Positions 18,284-27,910 of a stretch of 64,000 nt of DNA are shown in pieces. The notes below the pieces were generated by a model, which ran no database searches, was not told the origin of the DNA, and was given only the letters and a program-made list of their open reading frames with translations. The DNA comes from Candidatus Propionivibrio dominans (GTDB taxonomy: Bacteria > Pseudomonadota > Gammaproteobacteria > Burkholderiales > Rhodocyclaceae), in assembly GCA_016709335.1 (NCBI GenBank), contig JADJNC010000060.1:124001-188000 (forward strand), given 5' to 3'. The position numbers and the translations under genes were made by a program. Position 1 is the first letter of the stretch; each line of letters opens with the position of its first letter.

Positions 18284-20170
18284 CTAAAGTACCACCTGCG
18301 TCCCGAGTTCGACCACCCGATTGCTCGGGATCTTGTAAAAGCTCGTTGCACTTCCGGCGTTGCGGAACAGGAAGACGAAAAGTTTCTCGCGCCACAGCGC
18401 CATCCCTGACCCCACCTTTGGAATCAGCGTCGCGCGGCCTAGGAAGAAAGAGGTTTCCATCATGTCGATAGTCAGGCCCTGAGTTTTGCAAAAGCTCAGT
18501 GCCAGCGGAATATCCGGCTCGTCCTTGAAACCGTATTGCACGGTCACCCTGAAGAAATTGCCTTTCAGCTTGCTGATCACGATACGGTCAATCTCGGGAA
18601 CATAGGGCACATCAAACACTTCTACGGAGACAATCAGCACCCTTTCGTGCAGCACCTTGTTGTGCATCAGATTGTGCAGCATCGAACTCGGCACCCGGTC
18701 GTTTCTCGAAGTCATGAATACCGAGGTGCCGAGTACGCGCACCGGCATCGACACCAGCAAGGCATCGATAAAGCTTACCAGTTCGATTGCCTCGCCGCTG
18801 GTACGCTCGGTCAGCAACTGCCCGCCACGCTTCCAGGTGGTCATCACCAGAAAGATCATGGCACCGGCGACCAGCGGGAACCAGCCGCCATGGGGAATCT
18901 TGAGGATATTGGCAAACAGGAAAGTCAGTTCAACCGACAGGAAAACGGCAAAGAGTGCGATCGAGCGCCCCCATCCCCATCCCCAGCTTTTCGCCGCAAC
19001 AAAGGTCGCCAGAACCGATGTAATGACCATGTCGCCGGTCACCGCAATACCGTAGGCCGCTGCGAGGTTGTCGGTTGTCTGGAAACCGAGCACAAGAATC
19101 ACCACCGCGACAAAGAGACCCCAATTGACGCCGGGCAGATAAACCTGACCCTGTGCCTTCTCGGACGTAAACTGAACCTCGATACGCGGCAGGAAACCTA
19201 GCTGCATGGCCTGCCGGGACACAGAAAAAGCGCCCGAGATCACGGCCTGTGAAGCAATCACCGTGGCCAGTGTAGCCAGCGCCACCAGCGGGTAAAGCAG
19301 CCATTCCGGCGCAAGACGGTAGAAAGGATTGTCCGCCGCCGCCGGATTGACAAGCAGCAGGGCGCCCTGCCCGAAATAGTTGAGGACCAGCGACGGCAAC
19401 ACAAAGCCAAACCAGGCCTGTCGAATCGGCTTGCTTCCGAAGTGCCCCATATCGGCATAGAGCGCCTCCGCTCCGGTGACGGAAAGCACTACAGCACCCA
19501 TGGCCACGATGGCAATGGAGCGATTTTCAATCAGGAAACCAAGACCGAAGGTGGGACTCAGTGCCTGGAGCACGCCTGGATTCGCCACAATGCTGATCAA
19601 CCCCAGTATAGCCAGCGTGGCAAACCAGAGCAGCATCACCGGGCCGAACAGGGCGCCGAGCGAGGCCGTGCCCCGGCGCTGAAAATAAAACAGGGCGAAG
19701 AGTACCAGCAGTGTCGCCGGAATGATGACAGGCTGGAAGGCGGGGGTAACCACTTTGAGACCTTCCAGTGCCGAGAGCACTGAAATGGCCGGAGTGACCA
19801 TACCATCGCCATAGAACATCCCGGCGCCGAGCAACCCGACCAGCATTATCGATCTCTGCAACCCTGGATTGCCTTTGGCACCATGCTGGGCCAGTGAAAT
19901 GAGCGCCATGATGCCGCCCTCGCCCCGGTTGTCGGCACGCATGATGAATACGACATACTTGACCGAGACGATGATGATCAACGACCAGACTATCAGCGAA
20001 AGGATGCCGAGGATGTTCTCCGGCGTCAATGGAATCGAATGGTTTCCGGCGAAGACCTCTTTCATCGAGTACAAGGGACTCGTGCCGATGTCGCCATAAA
20101 CGACGCCGAGTGCCGCCAGTGCAAGTGCGGCCTGCTGCGACTTGCTCTGAATTGCAGCCTGATGCATCAA
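18284..20170 (-). CDS. kup: Kup-family potassium uptake protein
   Basis: 628 residues. Low-affinity K+/H+ symporter of the inner membrane. The start of the first membrane segment, LALAALGVVYGDIGTSPLYSMKEVF, is the family signature, followed by about twelve hydrophobic segments in the first 430 residues and a soluble cytoplasmic tail of about 180 residues (HNLMHNKVLHERVLIVSVEV, ETSFFLGRATLIP, WREKLFVFLFRNAGSATSFYKIP). It may start at either of two adjacent methionines. Single gene, convergent with aceB and followed upstream by about 270 bases without a gene. Confidence 0.97.
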   Translation of the reverse strand: MMHQAAIQSKSQQAALALAALGVVYGDIGTSPLYSMKEVFAGNHSIPLTPENILGILSLIVWSLIIIVSVKYVVFIMRADNRGEGGIMALISLAQHGAKGNPGLQRSIMLVGLLGAGMFYGDGMVTPAISVLSALEGLKVVTPAFQPVIIPATLLVLFALFYFQRRGTASLGALFGPVMLLWFATLAILGLISIVANPGVLQALSPTFGLGFLIENRSIAIVAMGAVVLSVTGAEALYADMGHFGSKPIRQAWFGFVLPSLVLNYFGQGALLLVNPAAADNPFYRLAPEWLLYPLVALATLATVIASQAVISGAFSVSRQAMQLGFLPRIEVQFTSEKAQGQVYLPGVNWGLFVAVVILVLGFQTTDNLAAAYGIAVTGDMVITSVLATFVAAKSWGWGWGRSIALFAVFLSVELTFLFANILKIPHGGWFPLVAGAMIFLVMTTWKRGGQLLTERTSGEAIELVSFIDALLVSMPVRVLGTSVFMTSRNDRVPSSMLHNLMHNKVLHERVLIVSVEVFDVPYVPEIDRIVISKLKGNFFRVTVQYGFKDEPDIPLALSFCKTQGLTIDMMETSFFLGRATLIPKVGSGMALWREKLFVFLFRNAGSATSFYKIPSNRVVELGTQVVL

Positions 20171-20365
20171 AAGCTTCTCTTATAAAATTTCCCGCAGGGT
20201 CAGCAGTCGGTATCTGGCGGAACACTTCAGCAGGGCAGGACAAACCCGCTGGGTTCAATGCTGTTGTGTCCAGGTTCAAGCCGCCTGGACCGCCTGGGCA
20301 TCACCCCGTTGAGTCAACTTCTGCAAGACTACTCAAGGGGTAAAGCCGAATGGTCAATGGCAAGC

Positions 20366-20398
20366 GGGGAGCCGGGAGCATTATGCACCCGGCTCCCC
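20366..20398. other. Strong hairpin downstream of the transcarboxylase operon
   Basis: Eleven-pair GC-rich perfect stem (20366-20376 with 20388-20398) with an 11-base loop that can itself pair gca/tgc. It lies 43 bases beyond the oadA stop on the minus strand. No T tract is present on either side, so it may protect the 3' end or terminate weakly. Confidence 0.5.
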
Positions 20399-20440
20399 AC
20401 TCCCGATTCAATCCTTACTTAGTCCTGAGGCGAGCCACGA

Positions 20441-22420
20441 TTACTCTATGACGCAAAGCACCGCGCCCTTGGCCACGGTATCCCCGCTCTTGAACTTGAT
20501 CCCCTTGACAGTCCCGTCACACGGTGCAACCAGTGCGTTTTCCATTTTCATGGCTTCCAGTACCACCACGGGCTCGCCCTTGGTCACGGCATCACCATCC
20601 TTCTTCTGGAAGCTGATGATCATTCCCGGCATCGGTGCCAGCATACGCGTCCCGTGCGCTTCAGCGGCGGGAGTGGCGGCCGGAGCCGCAACAGCAGCCG
20701 CTTTTGGTGCGGCGGCAACCACCGGTGCGGCTACCGGAGCAGGCGCCGGAGCGGACACCACCCTTGGCGCGGCCAGCACCGGAACATCACCCGTGGGATC
20801 GACTTCGACACTAAAGAATTCGTTGTCGAGGAAAACATTGAAAGTGCGAATCCTTTCCGACTTGGCCGGGACATCGGCCTTGCTGCGTTCCACCAGTTCA
20901 CCGGCCAAGGCCTTCTTGATCAGAGCATCCTGCTTCTTGACCGATTCCATGGTAATCGGCTTGACGCTGGCGGGAACTTCAGCTCTGCCGTACTTCCACT
21001 CAAGGAATTTCTTGCCGGTCACCGGGAACTGGACATAGATCAGCAGATCGTCCATGTCAGCCGCCAGATCACCAATTTCTGCCTTGGCCTTTTCCAGTTC
21101 GGGTTCAAGAACCTCGGCCGGACGACAGGTAATGGGTGTTTCGCCACGCGGATACCCCTTCAATGCCTTCTTCTGCACTTCAGGATCAATCGGTATCGCC
21201 GTTTTTCCGTACAGACCGTAGCACAGATCCTTCACCTGCCCGGTGATCATCTTGTAGCGCTCGTCCGGGGTGTCATTCAATACGTTGTTGACCGTCTGCA
21301 CGCCAACAATCTGGCTGGTCGGCGTCACCAGCGGGATCTGTCCGAGATCCTTGCGGACCCGTGGCAGCTCCTTGTAAACCTCGTCGATCCTGTCCAGTGC
21401 ATCCATTTCGCGCAACTGGTTGACCAGATTCGAGAGCATTCCCCCCGGTGTCTGATGCAACAGCACGTTGATGTCGATGATCGAAACCTTGGAATCGTCC
21501 AGCAGGTGCTTGTACTTCGGCATCACCTGCTTCTCAAGGACTTCGTTGATCTCCGCCAGCTTGCGAATGTCGAATCCGGTATCGCGATTTGTTCCGAGCA
21601 GGGTCATTACCAGTGGTTCGACAGCCGGATGCGAGGAGCGATAGGCATAAGGCGTCATGCAGGTATCGACGATGTCTATCCCGGCCTCAATGGCCTTGAG
21701 CTGGGTCATCGGCGCCATGCCGGAGGTGAAATGGCTGTGCAGGTGAATGGGCACCGTGATCACAGCCTTCAAGGCCTTGACCAGCGCATAAATGTCATAC
21801 GGCGCACTCATGCCGGCCATATCCTTGATGCAGACCGAGTCGGCACCCATACCGACCAGTTCTTTTGCCTTGCTGACGTAATAGTCGAGAGTGTAAATAT
21901 CGCCACCGAGGCGCGGTTCGGTCAGCGTGTAGCTCACAACCCCCTGAAAGTGCTTGCCACTTTTCTTGATCTGCCTGACCACCGTCTCGAAGTTCCGGTA
22001 GTCGTTAAGCGCATCAAACGTTCGGAAGATGTCCATGCCGTTTTCCGCAGCGCGGTCGACAAAAGCTGTCGCCACGTCATCGGCATAGTTTCGATAGCCG
22101 ACCAGGTTCTGGGCGCGCAGAAGCATGCAGAATGGCGTTTTCTTGGCGTAGCGCTTGAGCGTACGCAGCCGCTCCCAGGGATCTTCGTTCAGGAAACGGT
22201 GCATGGTGTCGAAGGTTGCTCCACCCCAGGTTTCCAAGGCCCAGAAGCCGATTTCATCGAGCATCTCGGCGACGGGTATCATGTCCTCGGTACGCCCGCG
22301 CGTAGCAAAAAGACATTGATGCCCGTCGCGCAGCGAGAGGTCCATGATCTTCACCGGGTTGCTTGCCGGTGGACGGTCACTGTCGTAATTCATTGCGGTC
22401 ATCACTACGTTGTCGCTCAT
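20441..22420 (-). CDS. oadA: Biotin-carrying carboxyltransferase subunit (oxaloacetate decarboxylase alpha / transcarboxylase 5S-1.3S type)
   Basis: 659 residues from the ATG at 22420 (GGAG ribosome site; a longer frame to 22507 is not family-like). Residues about 20-470 are the HMGL-like carboxyltransferase that handles pyruvate/oxaloacetate (IMDLSLRDGHQCLFATRGRTEDM, CIKDMAGMSAPYD, HLHSHFTSGMAPM metal histidines). An Ala/Pro-rich linker (about 555-590) leads to a biotinyl domain with EAMKM, biotinylated Lys625. No biotin carboxylase domain is present. With the neighbouring acyl-CoA carboxyltransferase this gives the two half-reactions of methylmalonyl-CoA:pyruvate transcarboxylase, with the 5S and 1.3S parts fused. 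A sodium-pumping decarboxylase is possible but no beta subunit is nearby. Confidence 0.88.
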   Translation of the reverse strand: MSDNVVMTAMNYDSDRPPASNPVKIMDLSLRDGHQCLFATRGRTEDMIPVAEMLDEIGFWALETWGGATFDTMHRFLNEDPWERLRTLKRYAKKTPFCMLLRAQNLVGYRNYADDVATAFVDRAAENGMDIFRTFDALNDYRNFETVVRQIKKSGKHFQGVVSYTLTEPRLGGDIYTLDYYVSKAKELVGMGADSVCIKDMAGMSAPYDIYALVKALKAVITVPIHLHSHFTSGMAPMTQLKAIEAGIDIVDTCMTPYAYRSSHPAVEPLVMTLLGTNRDTGFDIRKLAEINEVLEKQVMPKYKHLLDDSKVSIIDINVLLHQTPGGMLSNLVNQLREMDALDRIDEVYKELPRVRKDLGQIPLVTPTSQIVGVQTVNNVLNDTPDERYKMITGQVKDLCYGLYGKTAIPIDPEVQKKALKGYPRGETPITCRPAEVLEPELEKAKAEIGDLAADMDDLLIYVQFPVTGKKFLEWKYGRAEVPASVKPITMESVKKQDALIKKALAGELVERSKADVPAKSERIRTFNVFLDNEFFSVEVDPTGDVPVLAAPRVVSAPAPAPVAAPVVAAAPKAAAVAAPAATPAAEAHGTRMLAPMPGMIISFQKKDGDAVTKGEPVVVLEAMKMENALVAPCDGTVKGIKFKSGDTVAKGAVLCVIE

Positions 22421-22460
22421 TGGTCTGCTCCACAGAAACTTGAAAATTGAATAATGAAAC

Positions 22461-22676
22461 CTATCGCGCGTTGGAGAATGCCCGCAGTTGAACCAGCCTG
22501 CGCCCACCCATCATTTCAACACGACCTGACTGCGCCCACTGACCTGGCTCGATCGGCAAATTTCTCACCGGAGATACCGTATCAACCTCACAAAAGCTGG
22601 CAGCCTCCTGCTCCTGCTGCAAGTAGAGTTGTACTGCCGCCAGTGCCGCCGCTACCTTTTTTCCCGTTTTAAGCAT
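22461..22676 (-). CDS. Small protein in the transcarboxylase operon, unknown function
   Basis: 71 residues lying between the two carboxylase subunits, 31 bases after the reconstructed end of the first and 40 bases before the second, same strand. It begins with a short amphipathic alanine-rich helix (KKVAAALAAVQLYLQQEQE), then a variable linker, then a C-terminal motif PGQWAQSGRVEMMGGRRLVQLRAF. It has no membrane segment, so it is not an OadG-type gamma subunit. The helix plus W...SGR...R layout recalls the small epsilon subunits of some acyl-CoA carboxylases, but this is only a resemblance. Position suggests an accessory or assembly subunit. Confidence 0.65.
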   Translation of the reverse strand: MLKTGKKVAAALAAVQLYLQQEQEAASFCEVDTVSPVRNLPIEPGQWAQSGRVEMMGGRRLVQLRAFSNAR

Positions 22677-22707
22677 CGCTCTACCCTTTGCTGTCCTGAC
22701 TACCCAG

Positions 22708-24257
22708 TCACATCGGAATGTTTCCGTGCTTCTTCATGGGATTGGTGTCACGCTTGTTCTGCAAAATTCCCAGCGCCTTGATGATCCGCGCCCGCGTGGT
22801 GGAAGGATGATGATGTCGTCGATGTACCCGCGTTGTGCGGCGATATAGGGGTTGGCCACTGTTTCGTGGTATTCCTCTTCCTTCTCCGCCAGGAAGGCGG
22901 CAGCGTCACCTGACTCCCTGGCCTGACGACCATAAAGCACCTCGGCCGCACCTTTAGAGCCCATGACGGCGATTTCAGCGCTAGGCCAGGCGTAGTTCAT
23001 GTCTCCGCGCAAATGCTTGGACGACATCACACAGTAGGCACCGCCGTAGGCCTTTCTGGTAATTACCGTAACTTTCGGTACCGTCGCCTCGGCATAGGCA
23101 TAAAGAATCTTGGCCCCATTGCGGATAACGCCACCGTATTCCTGTGCCGTTCCCGGAAGGAACCCGGGAACATCGACAAAAGTCACCACCGGAATGTTGA
23201 AACAGTCACAGAAGCGCACAAAACGCGCCCCCTTGATCGACGAGTCGATGTCGAGCACCCCGGAAAGATATGCCGGCTGGTTGGCGACGATGCCCACACT
23301 GACGCCGTTGTAGCGAGCAAAACCGACGACCAGGTTAGGCGCGAACTGCTCCTTGATCTCAAAGAAATCGCCGTTGTCGACCGTTTCAGTGATGACCTGC
23401 TTGATGTCATACGCCGCATTCGGATTTTCGGGGATGATCGATTGCAGAATTTCGGACGGCCGGTTAACGGGGTCGGAGCACGGCACAAGCGGCGCCGTTT
23501 CAAAATTATTCTGCGGCAGGAAGGACAGCAGTCGCTTGATGTAATCAATGGCATCGACCGTCGATGAAGCGGCATAGTCCGAAATCCCGCTCTGCGAGGA
23601 GTGCATGTCGGCACCGCCCAGTTCTTCAACGGTCACGTCTTCGTGGGTCACCGACTTGACCACCTTGGGGCCGGTCAGGAACATGTACGAACTGAGCCGC
23701 TCCATGATCACGAAGTCAGTCAGCGCCGGTGAGTACACGGCCCCTCCCGCGCACGGTCCAAAAATCGCAGAAATCTGTGGAATGACACCGGAGGCCATTA
23801 CATTGCGCAGGAATATTTCCGTATAGCCGGCCAGGCTTTCAATGCCTTCCTGAATGCGTGCCCCGCCCGAGTCATTCAGGCCGATCACCGGAGCACCGTT
23901 CTTCATCGCCAGATCCATGATTTTGCATATCTTCTCGGCAAATGTTTCCGAGAGAGAACCGCCAAGTACCGTGAAATCCTGGGCAAAAACATAAACGATC
24001 CGACCGTGGATCGTGCCGTGACCGGTGACGACACCGTCGCCCGGAATCACCGTGTTTTCCATGCCAAAATCCTTGCAGCGGTGGATTTTGAACATATCGA
24101 ACTCTTCGAATGAGTCGGCATCGAGCAGCAGGTCTATACGCTCCCGGGCCGTCAAACGCCCCATCGCGTGCTGTTTGTCAATTCGGTCCTGACCTCCGCC
24201 CAGACGCGCTTCTGCCCGTAGTTGTTGGAGATGTTCCAGCTGCTTGTTCGTATCCAT
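22708..24257 (-). CDS. mmdA: Acyl-CoA carboxyltransferase subunit, MmdA/PccB/12S type (frame interrupted near 3' end)
   Basis: About 516 residues when repaired. Carries the carboxyltransferase domain that moves CO2 between biotin and methylmalonyl/propionyl-Co[79 protein letters not shown] and [18 protein letters not shown]. The read-through frame ends wrongly at 22734; adding one C in the ATCATCATCC run near 22801 restores the family C-terminus ([28 protein letters not shown]) and a stop at 22708. First gene of the operon with the 71-residue protein and oadA. Propionyl-CoA carboxylase would need a biotin carboxylase, which is absent here. Confidence 0.9.
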
Positions 24258-24546
24258 TAAATGTACCTGACCATATTAAGATTTAGACAGTGATGTACCC
24301 GGAAACCCAGAAATTAACTTGGAAACCCGAGGGTGCATCAAGCTGGTTCCAGCCCAGTGTTTCGAACCCACTGCCGTTTAAAACAACGATTCTAGCCGTT
24401 TTCGATGACGCTGAGGAATTCCTCCCTATAAAGAATTTTATGGCCAAACTGTTTTAACCTGCCCCGATTTAATAGGTTCCCGGCCCAGCCGATTGAATTC
24501 ATTGAATTCATGCATTAAAACCTGTGCGTCGCCGCCGTTGCCCGCC

Positions 24547-25662
24547 TCAAACGAGCAGCGTGTCGGAACTCACGTAGTCATGGCCCAGATCGTGCGCAAC
24601 GGCTTCGTAAGTCACCTTTCCCTGGGCAACGTTCAGACCGTTCCTGAGGTGCACACTGTCCCTGAGCGCCTGTTTCCAGCCCTTGTCGGCCAGCGCGATG
24701 GCGTGGCCGATGGTGGCATTGTTCAGCGCGAAGGTCGAGGTACGGGCAACCGCTCCCGGCATGTTGGCCACGCAGTAATGCACGACGCCATCGACCACGA
24801 ACGTCGGTTCGGCGTGGGTCGTCGCATGCGACGTCTCGAAACAACCACCCTGGTCAATCGCCACATCGACGATCACCGCGCCCTTTTTCATGCGCGCAAC
24901 CATGTCGGCGCTGACCAGCTTGGGCGCTGCCGCACCCGGAATCAGTACGCCACCGACAACCAGTTCAGCATCGAGTACGGCGTCTTCGATGTTTTGCGCG
25001 CTGGAATAGAGGGTGTTGATGCGATTCCCGAAAACGAGGTCAAGCTGACGCAGACGATCAACGCTCTGGTCAATGACCGTAACCCGGGCGCCAAAGCCCA
25101 CCGCCATTTGCAGCGCGTTGGTACCGACCATGCCGGCACCGAGTATAACGACGTGACTGGCGGGAACACCCGGCACACCACCGAGCAGGATGCCCATGCC
25201 GCCCCTGGATTTTTCAAGGTGCGTTGCGCCCGCCTGAACGGCCATGCGACCAGCAACTTCACTCATCGGCGCCAGCAGAGGCAATCCTCCGCCAGGCCCG
25301 GTAATCGTTTCATAGGCAATACAGATGGCGCCGGACTTGATCAGCGCCTCAGTCTGCCCGGGATCGGGAGCCAGGTGCAGAAAGGTGTAAAGAATCTGAC
25401 CCGGACGCAACATTGCACATTCCAGTTCCTGCGGCTCCTTGACCTTGACGATCATTTCGGAGTTGGCAAAAACCGTTGCCGCATCGGGAGCCAGTTCGGC
25501 TCCCGCGGCCAGATACTGCTCATTGCTCAAGCCGATTGAAGTGCCAGCACCCGCCTGGACGAGAACGCTGTGTCCGCGCGTAGTCAGTTCGCGAACACTG
25601 GCCGGAGTCAGGCCGACACGATATTCGTGGTTCTTGATTTCCTTTGGTACGCCGATTTTCAT
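24547..25662 (-). CDS. ald: Alanine dehydrogenase
   Basis: 371 residues. NAD-dependent interconversion of L-alanine and pyruvate plus ammonia. Signatures: MKIGVPKEIKNHEYRVGLTP at the start, the catalytic region YTFLHLAPDPGQTEALI, AGATHLEKSRGGMGILLGGVPGVPASHVVILGAGMVG (dinucleotide-binding fold), VDVAIDQGGCFETSHATTH and VHYCVANMPGAV. Full length and uninterrupted. Divergent from the FBPase gene; the 260 bases between them contain the 11-bp repeats listed separately. The pyruvate link fits the neighbouring transcarboxylase. Confidence 0.97.
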   Translation of the reverse strand: MKIGVPKEIKNHEYRVGLTPASVRELTTRGHSVLVQAGAGTSIGLSNEQYLAAGAELAPDAATVFANSEMIVKVKEPQELECAMLRPGQILYTFLHLAPDPGQTEALIKSGAICIAYETITGPGGGLPLLAPMSEVAGRMAVQAGATHLEKSRGGMGILLGGVPGVPASHVVILGAGMVGTNALQMAVGFGARVTVIDQSVDRLRQLDLVFGNRINTLYSSAQNIEDAVLDAELVVGGVLIPGAAAPKLVSADMVARMKKGAVIVDVAIDQGGCFETSHATTHAEPTFVVDGVVHYCVANMPGAVARTSTFALNNATIGHAIALADKGWKQALRDSVHLRNGLNVAQGKVTYEAVAHDLGHDYVSSDTLLV

Positions 25663-25746
25663 GATGGCCCACTCCGCCTGGGTAAAAAAAGCAACTTACC
25701 AAATCTTAGCGAAGCCGCTACAAATGAAAAGGAAAATTTAATCCGA

Positions 25747-25779
25747 TTCTTCGTAATCTCTTCGTCATCTCTTCGTAAA
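25747..25779. repeat. Three tandem 11-bp repeats between ald and fbp
   Basis: Units ttcttcgtaat / ctcttcgtcat / ctcttcgtaaa, each sharing TCTTCGT. The 11-bp period places each unit on the same face of the helix, as expected of cooperatively bound operators. They lie 84 bases upstream of the ald start and about 145 bases upstream of fbp. Confidence 0.55.
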
Positions 25780-25923
25780 TATGCCAAAAGGTAGACAACT
25801 TTACCCTCAGAAACACAATTATTTGACTGCTGACTAGACGAAGGAAGATACTTGAAGAATCACCCTTAAACCAGAATTACAGACCCTGAATGTTCATTAC
25901 GCATTAGTAAATAAGAGAAGATC

Positions 25924-27891
25924 ATGCCAACCCCCTCATTGAAGTACCTGAAACTGCTCTCGGAAAAATATCCTTCAATCCAGGCCGCTTCGACGGCGAT
26001 CATCAACTTCACTGCCCAACTACAACTTCCCAAGGGCACCGAACACTTTCTTTCCGACATCCACGGCGAGTATGAAGCGTTCCAGCACGTCCTGCGCAAC
26101 GGAGCGGGCTCGATTTGCCGCAAGATCGATGAAATGTTCAGCAACACCATGTCGAAATCCGAGCGGCGGAATATGGCAACACTGATCTATTACCCGGAGC
26201 TGAAAACGCCCCTGATGCTCCAGACTGTTCCGGACAAGGAGGAATGGAGTCGCCTCACCCTGGTACGCCTGGTCAAATTCAGCCGGCGACTGAGTGCCAA
26301 GTATCGGCGTGAAACGGTCAGAAATCTGCTGCCGAAGCATGTGGCCGAAACCATTGAGGAACTGCTCTACGACCAGGAAGGTGTCGAGCACAAGGCGGCG
26401 TACTACCAGAGCCAGATCGACACCATCGTCTCGACCGGCAGCACGCAGGCATTCATCACCAGCCTGGCCGAGCTGATTCAGCGGCTGGCGGTTGAAAGAC
26501 TCCACGTCATTGGCGACATCTACGATCGTGGCCCCGGCGCTCACCTCATTCTTGACACCCTGATGGATCATCACCAGGTCGACATCCAGTGGGGCAATCA
26601 TGACATTCTGTGGATGGGTGCCGCCGCCGGCAGCGAAGCCTGTATAGCCAATGTGATAAGAATATGCCTGCGTTACGGAAACATGGAGTCGCTGGAAAAC
26701 GGTTATGGAATCAGCCTGTTGCCGCTCGCCTCCTTTGCCCTTGAAACCTACAAGAACGACCCCTGCGATCGCTTCATCCCCAAGGTTTCGGCAGACAGCT
26801 CATTCAGCAGTCAGGAAATCCGGCTCATGGCGCAGATGCAAAAAGCCATGGCGGTCATGCAGTTCAAGCTGGAAAGCCAGCTCATCAAGAGACGTCCGCA
26901 TTACCAGATGAAGGATCGCCTGCTGCTCGAAAAGATCGATTATCAGCGCGGCGTCATCAACCTGAACGGAAGCGAATACCCGCTGCTTGACAGCTTCTTC
27001 CCGACCATCGACGAAAAGAACCCGGATGTTCTGACCGCCGAGGAACAGATTGTCATTGACAAGCTGAGGCTGTCCTTTATCAACAGCAACAAGCTGCAGC
27101 AGCATGTCCGCTTCCTTTTTTCGACCGGCAGCCTGTACCTCATCCATGACGGCAACCTGCTCTATCACGGGTGCATCGCCATGAATGACGACGGCGAGTT
27201 CATGTCCTTCAACGTCGATGGTAAATCCTTTACCGGCAAGGAATTTCTCGACCGGGTCGATCGGCTCGCACGCCAGGGGTATTTCGACACCGACCATCTG
27301 GTGCGCAAGCAGTACGGCATGGACGCCATGTGGTTCCTGTGGTGTGCCCCTCAATCGCCGCTGTTCGGCAAGGAGAAGATGGCCACGCTGGAGCGCTACT
27401 TCCTTGCCGACAAAGCCACCCATACCGAGAAGCGCAACGCCTATTACACGCTGCGCAACAATGAAGACAGTGCGCGCAAGATACTTCAGGAGTTCGGACT
27501 GAATCCGCAGAGCGGCCACATCATCAACGGCCACGTACCGGTCAAGGTGACCAAGGGCGAACGCCCGATCAAGGCCAATGGCCGGCTGATCGTCATCGAC
27601 GGCGGTTTTTCGAAAGCCTACCAGAGGGAAACCGGGATTGCCGGATACACTCTGATTTCCAATTCACGCGGCTTGTTGCTCGCCGCGCACCAACCCTTCG
27701 AATCGACGCAAAAAGCCGTTTCCGAAGAACTTGACATGGATACCGAAACCGAAATCATCCACGGCCACCCTGACCGCATGCGGGTGAGTGACACCGACCG
27801 GGGGCGCGAGATCCAGGAACACATCGACGAACTGCAAGCCCTGCTGCACGCCTACCGCGAAGGTCTGATCAAGGAGCACAGCCTGGTTTAG
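25924..27891 (+). CDS. fbp: Class III fructose-1,6-bisphosphatase
   Basis: 655 residues, the size of the Bacillus subtilis class III enzyme (about 670) and twice that of the class I enzyme common in proteobacteria. Hydrolyses fructose 1,6-bisphosphate in gluconeogenesis. It is a metallophosphatase: FLSDIHGEYEAFQHVLRNGAGS, VIGDIYDRGPGAHLILDTLM, IQWGNHDILWMGAAAGS, and the C-terminal INGHVPVKVTKGERPIKANGRLIVIDGGFSKAYQ. The two halves flank a helical insertion. Probably acquired by transfer, since this class is chiefly found in Firmicutes and Bacteroidetes; base use looks like its neighbours, so transfer is not recent. It stands alone, closed by a strong terminator. Confidence 0.96.
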   Translation: MPTPSLKYLKLLSEKYPSIQAASTAIINFTAQLQLPKGTEHFLSDIHGEYEAFQHVLRNGAGSICRKIDEMFSNTMSKSERRNMATLIYYPELKTPLMLQTVPDKEEWSRLTLVRLVKFSRRLSAKYRRETVRNLLPKHVAETIEELLYDQEGVEHKAAYYQSQIDTIVSTGSTQAFITSLAELIQRLAVERLHVIGDIYDRGPGAHLILDTLMDHHQVDIQWGNHDILWMGAAAGSEACIANVIRICLRYGNMESLENGYGISLLPLASFALETYKNDPCDRFIPKVSADSSFSSQEIRLMAQMQKAMAVMQFKLESQLIKRRPHYQMKDRLLLEKIDYQRGVINLNGSEYPLLDSFFPTIDEKNPDVLTAEEQIVIDKLRLSFINSNKLQQHVRFLFSTGSLYLIHDGNLLYHGCIAMNDDGEFMSFNVDGKSFTGKEFLDRVDRLARQGYFDTDHLVRKQYGMDAMWFLWCAPQSPLFGKEKMATLERYFLADKATHTEKRNAYYTLRNNEDSARKILQEFGLNPQSGHIINGHVPVKVTKGERPIKANGRLIVIDGGFSKAYQRETGIAGYTLISNSRGLLLAAHQPFESTQKAVSEELDMDTETEIIHGHPDRMRVSDTDRGREIQEHIDELQALLHAYREGLIKEHSLV

Positions 27892-27910
27892 CTGCGCAGT
27901 TCTGCAAGGC

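Noticed and set aside
20441..22420. Sodium-pumping oxaloacetate decarboxylase
   Set aside because: Neither a beta (OadB) nor a membrane gamma subunit is present, and the partner gene is an acyl-CoA carboxyltransferase.
20654..22450. 598-codon plus-strand frame
   Set aside because: Antisense of oadA, with biased Arg/His/Gly composition and no recognisable domain.
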